Assembly (NCBI GenBank): GCA_041669745.1
Contig: JBAYAO010000042.1
Span: 1-11,476 of the forward strand
From: JBAZDV01 sp041669745
GTDB lineage: Archaea; Thermoplasmatota; Thermoplasmata; Methanomassiliicoccales; Methanomethylophilaceae
DNA length: 11,476 nt
Direction of reading: 5' to 3'
Below are positions 1 to 6,391 of the stretch, one piece after another (position 1 is the stretch's first letter; each line of letters opens with the position of its first letter). The translations under genes and the position numbers were made by a program. The notes below the pieces were generated by a model. That model saw only the letters and a list, made by a program, of their open reading frames with translations, had not been told where the DNA came from and searched no databases.

Positions 1-1
1 C

Positions 2-565
2 GCAGCGGCTATGGGTGAAAAATTCAGTATAACGGGATATCAGTGTCCTGACAATGTTCTCTGCCAGATGGAGGCCACATATACCGCCATAAGGGACATG
101 GGCATGGCCTACGTCTCCGATACGTCGACCTTGAACGACGAGAACCGTTTTCAGAGGGTCAGGACCCCTGAAAAGGTATTGGAGGATCATTCTGGAAACT
201 GCATCGAACTATCGATCCTCTTCGCTTCGATCTTCGAGGCTATGAATTTGGAGCCGGTCATCGTGTTCCCCGAAGGTCATGCAATGGTCGGCGTGGTCGT
301 CGGCACGGATGTCTATCCATCCAGCTCCATTCCACTCTCGTGTGAAGGAGAACGGTTGGGTTTCGAGTTGAATACGGAGGATGGTCACGAATTCCATGCG
401 TTGCTGATCGAAGCGACCTGTTGCGCAGACCGCGATTCAGAATTCAAACATGCTGTCAGATCGGCAATGGATACCGCCGACGAACAGAAGGAATTCATCC
501 GAAAGGGCAGATACGCATTGATCAAAGAATACAGACAGCTGGGAGTTAAGCCGGCAATCTGGTGA
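2..565 (+). CDS. Transglutaminase-like domain protein, C-terminal part (5' end outside window)
   Basis: The frame is open from base 2 to the TGA at 563-565, and the first ATG (base 11) falls inside what looks like a continuing protein, so I treat the gene as partial. Numbering from that ATG, the visible part is a papain-like/transglutaminase fold: the run VRTPEKVLEDHSGNCIELS carries the presumed nucleophile Cys64 at the start of a helix, EGHAMVGVVV carries His90, and LLIEAT supplies an acidic third residue (Glu134). The spacing (about 26 residues Cys to His, 44 His to acid) suits this superfamily. Similar domains occur inside larger bacterial and archaeal proteins, where the helix continues 'LxLLFAA'. 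No signal peptide or membrane segment is visible. The substrate is unknown; the activity could be peptidase, cross-linking or none. The gene ends 6 bases before the next start, whose Shine-Dalgarno overlaps this stop codon, so the two are very likely co-transcribed and translationally coupled. Confidence 0.72.
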   Translation, partial: AAAMGEKFSITGYQCPDNVLCQMEATYTAIRDMGMAYVSDTSTLNDENRFQRVRTPEKVLEDHSGNCIELSILFASIFEAMNLEPVIVFPEGHAMVGVVVGTDVYPSSSIPLSCEGERLGFELNTEDGHEFHALLIEATCCADRDSEFKHAVRSAMDTADEQKEFIRKGRYALIKEYRQLGVKPAIW

Positions 566-566
566 T
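561..566 (+). promoter_or_regulatory. Shine-Dalgarno GGTGAT overlapping the upstream stop codon
   Basis: GGTGAT is complementary to the archaeal 16S rRNA 3' end and stands 5 bases before the ATG at 572. The TGA stop of the upstream gene (563-565) lies inside it, an arrangement that favours re-initiation by terminating ribosomes. It fixes the start of the glycine-rich protein. Confidence 0.75.
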
Positions 567-571
567 ATCGC

Positions 572-2362
572 ATGGAGAGTACAGAGAAAAACAGGATCCT
601 TATCAAGTTTCGCGAGCACCTTGAGAAGAACGAACTCAATGATGCTTTCGAGATGATAGATGATCTGGTAAAAGAGAAGCTAGGAGCAAAGATGGCGGAT
701 GCCATCGACGCTTATCTGAAGAAATGTGATGAGTCCTCGGCTAAGAGGATCAGGGATAGGTTCAAGAACATCGAATGCATCAGAATCGATCTCAATGACA
801 ATTACAGGTTAGCAACCTATGTTAAACACAAAATCCCGAGGAAAAAAAAGATCACTGCCGTAGCATTGGTCCTGATCATCGCATTTACCGCAGTAGGCGT
901 TTACACCCTTACTGAAGAACATCCTATGGATGGGCTCACCATTAATTCTGATTCGGATGTGATATGCATCGACCAGACTGTAACGTTCACGGTGGACGTA
1001 TCACCCGCCAACACGACTGATAAAACCGTATCGTGGTCCGTAGAAGGCGAGAATGCGACAGGTACCGTGAGCAAGGATGGCAAATCGTATTCAGTTACGT
1101 TATCTGGTACTGTCGAAACGGGAGATATCATCACAGTTTTTGCTCATAGCGATAAGTACGGTGTGACCGCGTCCAAGAATATAACGGTGCAATCGAGTAA
1201 AACCGTTTTTCTGAACAGCGAATCGAATAATAGCATCTACACAATACCCTCCGATATTGACACGATAGAATTCTGCGGTGACAGTATATCTTTGGAAAAT
1301 TTCTCCATATCGATCGGCTCTAGAACCGACAGTCTTAGAATAATATTGAAGGACGTATCCCTTACAGCCACGGATGGACATGCAGGAATCTACTGTGTCG
1401 ATCAAAATGCATCGTTCAGAGTGAATCTGAACACCATAGGATCTGTCAGTGTGACGGGATCCGACGGAATCTCCGGGTCCGCAGGATATCCTGCAATATC
1501 TGTGGGTAACGTTGGCATCTCAGCGTCATCGACATTGAATCTGACGGGCGGTAACGGCTGCGATGGGACATCATCAGCAAACGGTTCGCAGGGTGGTGAT
1601 GCGATAGTGTCCAATACACTTTCCATGTCCGGGACAGGCGTCATCAAAGTTATGGGCGGAAACGGCGGAAAAGGTGGATCTGGAATCGACGGATACGACG
1701 GAAGAACAGGTGACAATGCAACTGAGACTGTCAATGCAAGTGACGGATCAGATGGTTCCAACGGTTCCGGGGGCGGAGACGGAGGCACAGGGGGATACGC
1801 GATCCGTACGACCAAAATTGAGATTTTAACCGGTGTTACTCTGGATCTGTACAGTGGAAACGGCGGAGACGGCGGAAATGGTGGGGACGGCGGAGACGGC
1901 GGAGACGGCGGCATGGGATTGAATACCCTCGGAGAGGTGAGATCGGGATCCAACGGCGGAAACGGCGGAAATTCGGGTACTGGTGGAAACGGCGGTGATT
2001 CACCGAAGACGATAAGTGTTTCATCGGTGTCTGGATATTTCACAGAACACAGGAGCATGGGAGGTCACGGAGGAGATTCCGGAAAACCCGGAAAAGGTGG
2101 TGACGGCGGAGACGGCCAGATTAACAGTTGGTTCGTGGTGAAGATCCCCACCGTATCGAATGGCGGAGACGGCGGAGACGGCGGAGACGTGGCCCAGGCG
2201 GGTCTCGGAGGATACGGTGATGTTAACGGCTCTAACGGAAGAAGAGAGGATCCAGGTCTCGGTGGTGCCCGTGGTGAACCTGGCCTTGTTACGGCAGATG
2301 TATCTGGTACAAAATACTTCGGTTATCATGGCGAACCCGGGAATGAGGGAGTCTACCTCTGA
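572..2362 (+). CDS. Membrane-anchored glycine-rich surface protein with Ig-like domain
   Basis: This 596-residue protein has four visible parts. Residues 1-92 are a charged, helix-rich, probably cytoplasmic domain. After a basic stretch (PRKKK, 89-93), residues 94-112 form one hydrophobic helix, so by the positive-inside rule the C-terminal 480 residues lie outside. Residues about 118-207 resemble a bacterial Ig-like (BIG2-type) domain, with TVTFTVDVSPANTTDKTVSW and a closing ITV strand. Residues about 210-320 look beta-rich and resemble the 'carbohydrate-binding domain' repeats of clostridial and archaeal surface proteins. Residues 325-596 hold Gly-Gly-Asn/Asp repeats (429-449, 459-476, 497-514, 530-539), separated by short beta-like segments. 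Many Asn-X-Ser/Thr sequons could be N-glycosylated. There is no sortase or PGF-type C-terminal signal. It is the last gene of its unit. The likely role is adhesion or surface display, inferred from architecture only. The N-terminal domain is unfamiliar to me. Confidence 0.85.
   Translation: MESTEKNRILIKFREHLEKNELNDAFEMIDDLVKEKLGAKMADAIDAYLKKCDESSAKRIRDRFKNIECIRIDLNDNYRLATYVKHKIPRKKKITAVALVLIIAFTAVGVYTLTEEHPMDGLTINSDSDVICIDQTVTFTVDVSPANTTDKTVSWSVEGENATGTVSKDGKSYSVTLSGTVETGDIITVFAHSDKYGVTASKNITVQSSKTVFLNSESNNSIYTIPSDIDTIEFCGDSISLENFSISIGSRTDSLRIILKDVSLTATDGHAGIYCVDQNASFRVNLNTIGSVSVTGSDGISGSAGYPAISVGNVGISASSTLNLTGGNGCDGTSSANGSQGGDAIVSNTLSMSGTGVIKVMGGNGGKGGSGIDGYDGRTGDNATETVNASDGSDGSNGSGGGDGGTGGYAIRTTKIEILTGVTLDLYSGNGGDGGNGGDGGDGGDGGMGLNTLGEVRSGSNGGNGGNSGTGGNGGDSPKTISVSSVSGYFTEHRSMGGHGGDSGKPGKGGDGGDGQINSWFVVKIPTVSNGGDGGDGGDVAQAGLGGYGDVNGSNGRREDPGLGGARGEPGLVTADVSGTKYFGYHGEPGNEGVYL
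1856..1909 (+). repeat. Tandem 9-bp coding repeat, six units of GGAGACGGC type
   Basis: Six consecutive 9-base units follow the pattern GGAGACGGC, with variants GGAAACGGC, GGAAATGGT and GGGGACGGC. They encode Gly-(Asp/Asn)-Gly triplets at residues 429-446. Such short in-frame repeats can gain or lose units by slippage without shifting the frame. Confidence 0.8.
2162..2188 (+). repeat. Tandem 9-bp coding repeat, three identical GGCGGAGAC units
   Basis: Three perfect copies of GGCGGAGAC encode (Gly-Gly-Asp)3 near the C terminus of the glycine-rich protein. This is the same unit as the repeat at 1856-1909, in another phase. Shorter relatives lie at about 1950-2000 and 2096-2117. Confidence 0.8.
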
Positions 2363-2427
2363 TGAGCAACACTGTTGGTGTACAATCCCCGGGGGGTCGA
2401 TCCCGTACAGATCGTGAACTCCGGGAA

Positions 2428-2438
2428 TTTTCATTTTT
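2428..2438 (+). terminator. T-rich terminator candidate after the glycine-rich gene
   Basis: The tract TTTTCATTTTT lies 66 bases after the stop codon at 2362. Archaeal RNA polymerase commonly terminates at oligo-T tracts without a strong hairpin. The assignment rests on position and composition only. Confidence 0.45.
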
Positions 2439-2559
2439 ATTCAAGCTCTACCTTCAAACCGGAATCCCAGATTCTTGACACCAAGCGATATGATACCGTT
2501 CTTCGATTGGTTTTCATTAAGATCTGATAGGAAGATTCCATAACTATGATTCCCTCCCC

Positions 2560-2577
2560 AAGACCGACTCGGGTCTT
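2560..2577. terminator. Hairpin AAGACC-N6-GGTCTT between convergent units
   Basis: A perfect 6-bp inverted repeat (2560-2565 with 2572-2577) has a 6-base loop and runs into TTTTC on the plus strand. It may be a second terminator for the rightward unit, but the T-run is short. Confidence 0.35.
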
Positions 2578-2623
2578 TTCATATATTGTAGATTTGTCGG
2601 TCTAAGGATCCATCGTGCTTCTG

Positions 2624-2633
2624 AAAAACAAAA
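2624..2633 (-). terminator. T-rich terminator candidate for the importer operon
   Basis: On the minus strand this reads TTTTGTTTTT, about 145 bases beyond the stop of the last transporter gene. It is the first long T-tract met by leftward transcription. Confidence 0.4.
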
Positions 2634-2776
2634 CAGATATTCGTCATTGAAATCAGAAGATCAAGAATTTGAATCTTTGTAATGGTTCCTATCCTGAACA
2701 CTAGTGCAACATAAGACGACCATGGTACTCCCATCTGCTTATTCTCAGAGAAGTTATTCAAACATCCGACACAACC

Positions 2777-3574
2777 TTAAATCCTTTGCGAATCCCCTGC
2801 CAAATGACATTCCGATGTTATCCTGCGCATGTTCTTCTGTCTGTCCCATGATTCGAAGAGATCGGTAGCTACCTTTCGGACTTCTTCTGCAGTACCGTAT
2901 GCCTGTATCCTTCCGTTTTCGAGGAAGGCCACGTTGTCCGCTAAGTTTGATACTATATCGAGATCGTGTGTAACGATCACGACCCCTGAATTGAATTTAC
3001 GGGTCTTTTTTAAGATGAGCCCGAAGATATTGGCCTGTACCGACGGATCGAGCATGGATGTGGGTTCATCCAGGAATAGGTACCTGGGCTGAAACATCAT
3101 GACCCTGGCGAGGACGATCCGCTGAATCTCGCCGCCGCTGATCTGATTCGGATATCTTTTGAGTAACTCGGGTTGGATGCCCATTTCGGCACAAATTTCG
3201 TCCATACGTTCGTTCAATCTGTTTCCTGGACATCCCACCTTGCGGAGGACCTCCTTGATGGAGTCCTCGATCTTTATCCTGGGATTCAACGCACCCTCAG
3301 GATGCTGGAACACCATCTGTATCTGCCATCTGTTCTCCCTGAAATTATCCTCTGTGAAAGGTACACCGTCCAATGAAACGGTTCCTGAGGATGGATCGGT
3401 GATGCCTGTCGCGATCTTCGACAAGGTCGTCTTACCGCATCCGCTGTTTCCTATCAACGCAGTGATCTTACCGCGATCGAAGGACATGGAGATACCGTCA
3501 AGGACGATGGTATGTTTTCTCCCGAAAACCATACCGGTGGTCCAGTATTTGGTAATCTCATTCAATTCCAGCAC
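2777..3574 (-). CDS. ABC importer ATP-binding subunit, DppF/NikE family
   Basis: This is the second ATPase of a peptide/nickel-type ABC importer; it hydrolyses ATP on the cytoplasmic side, paired with the DppD-like subunit. All nucleotide-binding motifs are intact: Walker A GNSGCGKTT (42-50), Q-loop Gln90 (MVFQHP), signature ISGGEIQR (145-152), Walker B YLFLDEPTS (165-173) and H-loop His203 (IVTHD). The length of 265 residues is normal for the family. After the core, the C-terminal tail is short and basic, without the cysteine-rich extension of the DppD partner. The start is GTG at 3574, preceded by GAGGTG (3580-3585) with a 5-base spacer, and it overlaps the end of the DppD gene by 17 bases. 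It is the last gene of the operon. Family assignment is firm; the transported substrate is not shown by this subunit. Confidence 0.93.
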   Translation of the reverse strand: MLELNEITKYWTTGMVFGRKHTIVLDGISMSFDRGKITALIGNSGCGKTTLSKIATGITDPSSGTVSLDGVPFTEDNFRENRWQIQMVFQHPEGALNPRIKIEDSIKEVLRKVGCPGNRLNERMDEICAEMGIQPELLKRYPNQISGGEIQRIVLARVMMFQPRYLFLDEPTSMLDPSVQANIFGLILKKTRKFNSGVVIVTHDLDIVSNLADNVAFLENGRIQAYGTAEEVRKVATDLFESWDRQKNMRRITSECHLAGDSQRI

Positions 3575-4487
3575 GCCAACACCTCACGCAATGACCATTG
3601 GAATCCGTTACCATATCCTGTTTCCCGTTGCATCTCTCCGAGTAGGATCCGCACCTGTCCCCGAATCCACACCCCTCGCCCGGAACTATCCTCAACGGGT
3701 CGTTGATCGGTACCATACCGTTCTTAGGCAGAGAGGACCAGAGCCCACGGACATATGGGTGTGAAGGATTCGTAAGAACCTCCCTCCAGTTCCCGTCCTC
3801 GACCATCTCCCCACGGTACATGATACAGACCCTGTTACATATGTGGGCGGCGTAGTAGTCGTGCGTGATCATCATAAGGGTCTTGTCGGCACAGCTGGTG
3901 TACAGCTTCTTCAGTGTCTCGATCTTTATCGCAGGATCCAGACCCTTTGTCGGTTCATCGGCGATCACAAGCTCCGGATTCAATGCCGTGCCCATAGCGA
4001 TAACCGCCCGTTCACACATCCCTCCTGAAAGTCTATGCGGATATGTGGAATAGATGGCATCACTATCTTTGAATCCGAGGGCTTCTAGTTTCTTCTTGCT
4101 CCTTTCGGATGCCTCCTTCCTCGGAACCCCTTCCTTCCAGAACATCTCATCTATCTGCGTCCCGACTTTCATTACAGGGTCTAAAGCGGTGCTGGGACTC
4201 TGCGGAACAAGCGCCACTTTGCTACCCCTGAGAGAAATGAGTGTTGACCTTTTAGCACCCACGATCTCCTTTCCCATGAACAGGATGCTTCCGGTTGTGA
4301 GTGAGATATCGGCCAAAAGACCCATTATCGAATGCCCGAGAACGGATTTTCCGCATCCGGACTCGCCCATGACCGCTATCTTATCCCCGGAGTAGATGTC
4401 CATATCCAGATCTTTGATCGCCCTGAATCCGCCGTCGAATGTTGGGAATATGACGTTAAGTCGACGTATCTCAACCAATGTCTCCAT
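3558..4487 (-). CDS. ABC importer ATP-binding subunit, DppD/NikD family
   Basis: This is the first ATPase of the importer. Counting from the ATG at 4487 (309 residues): Walker A GESGCGKSV (41-49), Q-loop Gln96 (LVPQSP), signature RLSGGMCER (152-160), Walker B LVIADEPT (173-180) and H-loop His209. The C-terminal extension is the oligopeptide-transporter type, with NPSHPYVRGL at 240-249 followed by cysteines 273, 279, 286, 300 and 303. In this family such cysteines are known to hold a [4Fe-4S] cluster in at least one characterised member, so a cluster is likely here. An upstream in-frame ATG at 4502 would add five residues and overlap the permease gene by 14 bases. I prefer 4487 because GGAGG (4494-4498) stands 6 bases before it and it begins 1 base after the permease stop. 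Confidence 0.93.
   Translation of the reverse strand: METLVEIRRLNVIFPTFDGGFRAIKDLDMDIYSGDKIAVMGESGCGKSVLGHSIMGLLADISLTTGSILFMGKEIVGAKRSTLISLRGSKVALVPQSPSTALDPVMKVGTQIDEMFWKEGVPRKEASERSKKKLEALGFKDSDAIYSTYPHRLSGGMCERAVIAMGTALNPELVIADEPTKGLDPAIKIETLKKLYTSCADKTLMMITHDYYAAHICNRVCIMYRGEMVEDGNWREVLTNPSHPYVRGLWSSLPKNGMVPINDPLRIVPGEGCGFGDRCGSYSERCNGKQDMVTDSNGHCVRCWRAGIE
3580..3585 (-). promoter_or_regulatory. Shine-Dalgarno GAGGTG for the GTG start at 3574
   Basis: GAGGTG with a 5-base spacer supports a GTG start inside the end of the preceding gene. No in-frame ATG is better placed. Confidence 0.75.
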
Positions 4488-4488
4488 C

Positions 4489-5325
4489 TCACGCCTCCAC
4501 ATAGATATGGTCCTTGTCGAAAGAAGCCAGCATGAAAAAGGCCAGAGCGACCAGGGAGATCATCGCCCCCGGCATCACATACCACCACCACATGCCCCTG
4601 ACATATCCGCCGTTGGAGAACGCATCGGTTATCATTCCGCCCCAACTGACGTGAAACGGGTCCCCTAGGCCGAGAAAAGCCAATCCTGCCTCTGCCATCA
4701 TCGCTGCTACGATAGCAAGACACCATCTCGCCAAGAGGACATCCTCCGTGTTCTTCAGAATGTGTTTGAACATTATGTGACGGTCGCTGAATGCCATCAT
4801 CCTGGCCGATTCGATGAATGATTGCTCCTTGACCTGCAGGACACGACTGTGCACGATCCTAGCGGTACCGCACCATGACAGCAGTGTTATCACGATGATG
4901 ATGTTGTAGACACTGGGACCCATATATGATATGAGTATGATCGTCAGCGGAAGCGATGGGATGAGGATGAAGAGATCTGTGGTGCCCATCAGGGTGTTCT
5001 CGATGATTCCGCTCTTGTATCCCGCTATCAGACCGAATGTCAATCCTACGAATACGACCATGGTCGCGGCTATCAACCCTATGGAAAGGGATGTCCTGGA
5101 TGACATTATGAGTTGTGAATATATGTCCTGACCCAGGTTATCCGTTCCCAACCAATGCTCGGTGGATGGCGATAGGAACGGTTTGAAGTCCATTGCAAGC
5201 GGATCGTAGGGAGCTATCTGCTCGGCGAAGATTGTGATAAGCATCATGACGACGATTATCGAGGTACCGAAGATCTTCCTCTTATTCCCGAACAGGAAAT
5301 AGACAATGTAGCTCGTGTCCATCAT
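4489..5325 (-). CDS. ABC importer permease, DppC/NikC family
   Basis: This is the second membrane subunit; with the DppB-like permease it forms the channel in the cytoplasmic membrane. From the chosen start (278 residues), helix 1 is at about 18-37. It is followed by the family motif HWLGTDNLGQDIYSQL (57-72), further helices at about 80-103, 118-136, 140-158, 200-220 and 247-267, and the cytoplasmic EAA-type coupling loop at 171-191 (IESARMMAFSDRHIMFKHIL). AGLAFLGLGDP (213-223) is a DppC hallmark. A longer frame from 5412 would add 29 arginine-rich residues that read through the end of the upstream gene and resemble no DppC N terminus. I take the ATG at 5325, which has GAGGT 5 bases before it and overlaps the upstream stop as ATGA. 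A second ATG directly follows at 5322. Confidence 0.92.
   Translation of the reverse strand: MMDTSYIVYFLFGNKRKIFGTSIIVVMMLITIFAEQIAPYDPLAMDFKPFLSPSTEHWLGTDNLGQDIYSQLIMSSRTSLSIGLIAATMVVFVGLTFGLIAGYKSGIIENTLMGTTDLFILIPSLPLTIILISYMGPSVYNIIIVITLLSWCGTARIVHSRVLQVKEQSFIESARMMAFSDRHIMFKHILKNTEDVLLARWCLAIVAAMMAEAGLAFLGLGDPFHVSWGGMITDAFSNGGYVRGMWWWYVMPGAMISLVALAFFMLASFDKDHIYVEA
4494..4498 (-). promoter_or_regulatory. Shine-Dalgarno GGAGG deciding the DppD-family start
   Basis: GGAGG lies 6 bases before the ATG at 4487 and inside the end of the permease gene. The alternative ATG at 4502 lies upstream of it and has no such site. Confidence 0.75.
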
Positions 5326-6314
5326 TTCGTACCTCTGTCGTGGGAATCGCCGATCCGTGGATCGGCGAGCCCGTATGCGAATTCGGCGACAAGATTCATC
5401 AGCAGCACCCACGTGGTCAGAAGTATGAATACGCCCTGGATCACGGGGTAATCCTGTCTGGAGATCGCCTGGTACAGGAGTGTTCCCATACCATTGAGGG
5501 AGAACACCAGTTCAATTATGAGAGCTCCTGAGAGTATCCCCCCGAGACCCATTGCGAATATGCTCAAGAATACGGGAAGAGCATTCCTCGAAACGTGCCT
5601 GCTTCGGATCTCTTCGTCAGTCAGTCCCTTCGATTCGGCCACGAATATGTAATCATCATTTTTCACCTCTAGAACGGAGTTCCTGATCGTCAGATAGTAC
5701 GACGTCACGGTACCTATTATCAGAATGATAGAGGGCAACAGCAGATGATACATGGAATCCAGATACCACATCCATCCGCCGCTGTAGGTTCCAGAATTAT
5801 TGTGACTTAATGGGAACAATCCCAGATCGAACGCTAGGGCCTTCACGAAGATCATGGCTATCAGAAATGTCGGCATCGTGTGCATGAATATCGATAACGA
5901 TGTCATGGTTTTGTCCGTGATTTTTCTGGTGGTACCGCAGTATAGAGCCAGATAGAAACCGATGACCGATCCGATGAGCAGTGATGGTATCGTTAGAGCC
6001 AACGTCCAAGGCAGTCTCTGTGCTATGAGCTTGTTGACACTGGATGCTGATATTATAGAGTATCCGTAGTCGAACGTGAATATGGATTTGAGAAACGCGA
6101 GATACTGTTCCCACAGAGGATCGTCGAGATGGTACTTGGCGTACATGATATCGACCGCATCTTCGTTCAGAAGAGAAGCGTTCTCTCCGAAAAGATTGTC
6201 TATCGGATCGCCAGGCATGATGCGGGGCAGGATGAAGATGATGGTGAGGGCCAGAAACCCTATGACGAAAAAACGCACGACCCTCATCAAGAACCATTTT
6301 GTCCTGTTATCCAC
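5322..6314 (-). CDS. ABC importer permease, DppB/NikB family
   Basis: This is the first membrane subunit of the importer, 330 residues, near the usual length. It shows the DppB layout: helix 1 at 11-30 followed by the MPGDPIDNLFG element (33-43), a large outer loop to about residue 100, then helices at about 103-125, 140-162, 188-210, 248-272 and 291-314. The cytoplasmic EAA-type loop is at 226-245 (VAESKGLTDEEIRSRHVSRN), which docks onto the ATPases. The C-terminal LADPRIGD is typical. The start is GTG at 6314, with GGGTGAT at 6318-6324; measured from the GGTG core the spacer is 5 bases, the same as in the following genes. The stop overlaps the next start by 4 bases. It lies 77 bases after the binding-protein gene. 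Confidence 0.93.
   Translation of the reverse strand: MDNRTKWFLMRVVRFFVIGFLALTIIFILPRIMPGDPIDNLFGENASLLNEDAVDIMYAKYHLDDPLWEQYLAFLKSIFTFDYGYSIISASSVNKLIAQRLPWTLALTIPSLLIGSVIGFYLALYCGTTRKITDKTMTSLSIFMHTMPTFLIAMIFVKALAFDLGLFPLSHNNSGTYSGGWMWYLDSMYHLLLPSIILIIGTVTSYYLTIRNSVLEVKNDDYIFVAESKGLTDEEIRSRHVSRNALPVFLSIFAMGLGGILSGALIIELVFSLNGMGTLLYQAISRQDYPVIQGVFILLTTWVLLMNLVAEFAYGLADPRIGDSHDRGTK
5331..5335 (-). promoter_or_regulatory. Shine-Dalgarno GAGGT deciding the DppC-family start
   Basis: GAGGT with a 5-base spacer points to the ATG at 5325, not to the ATG at 5322 or the far upstream frame start at 5412. Confidence 0.7.
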
Positions 6315-6391
6315 CGCATCACCCTAACATCATGGAACGGGTTTGAAAAATGTTTTGTAAATGGTTTTGAACGGAGGAATACGAACATCCG
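6315..6391 (-). promoter_or_regulatory. Spacer between binding-protein and permease genes with T-tract
   Basis: This 77-base gap is the only sizeable one in the operon. On the minus strand it is T- and A-rich, with TTTTT at 6346-6350. Partial termination here would give more binding protein than permease, a common arrangement in ABC importer operons. I see no strong hairpin and no new TATA element, so this is a position-based inference. Confidence 0.35.

Larger units (their letters stand above)
2363..2776. other. Non-coding region between convergent transcription units
   Basis: No reading frame here has a credible start, ribosome site or protein family. The stretch separates the rightward glycine-rich gene from the leftward transporter operon and holds terminator-like elements for both (given separately). 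A 60-codon frame on the minus strand (2579-2761) has no ribosome site and no recognisable product. Confidence 0.6.

Noticed and set aside
1402..2058. 218-codon proline-rich frame on the minus strand
   Set aside because: It is the mirror of the glycine-rich repeats (GGN/GGA codons read as proline on the other strand). It has no promoter or ribosome site and its composition is fully explained by the plus-strand gene.
1856..2188. Possible CRISPR-like repeat array
   Set aside because: The units are 9 bases, contiguous, in frame and without spacers; they are coding repeats.
2388..2404. tRNA-like element around GGGTCGATCCC
   Set aside because: It recalls a T-arm, but no acceptor stem, anticodon arm or D-arm can be placed at the right distances.
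2160..2417. Plus-strand frame overlapping the end of the glycine-rich gene, possible frameshifted extension
   Set aside because: The overlapping part simply reads the repeats in another frame, and the extra 55 bases encode nothing recognisable. The main gene ends cleanly in a stop followed by T-tracts.
2579..2761. 60-codon minus-strand frame after the importer operon
   Set aside because: No ribosome site, no family resemblance, and it covers the likely terminator region.
3159..3764. 201-codon plus-strand frame opposite the ATPase genes
   Set aside because: It lies wholly opposite two intact ABC ATPases and has no recognisable domain.
4503..5412. Longer DppC-family start at 5412
   Set aside because: The added 29 residues come from reading the end of the upstream permease gene in another frame; the ATG at 5325 has a good ribosome site and the usual 4-base overlap.
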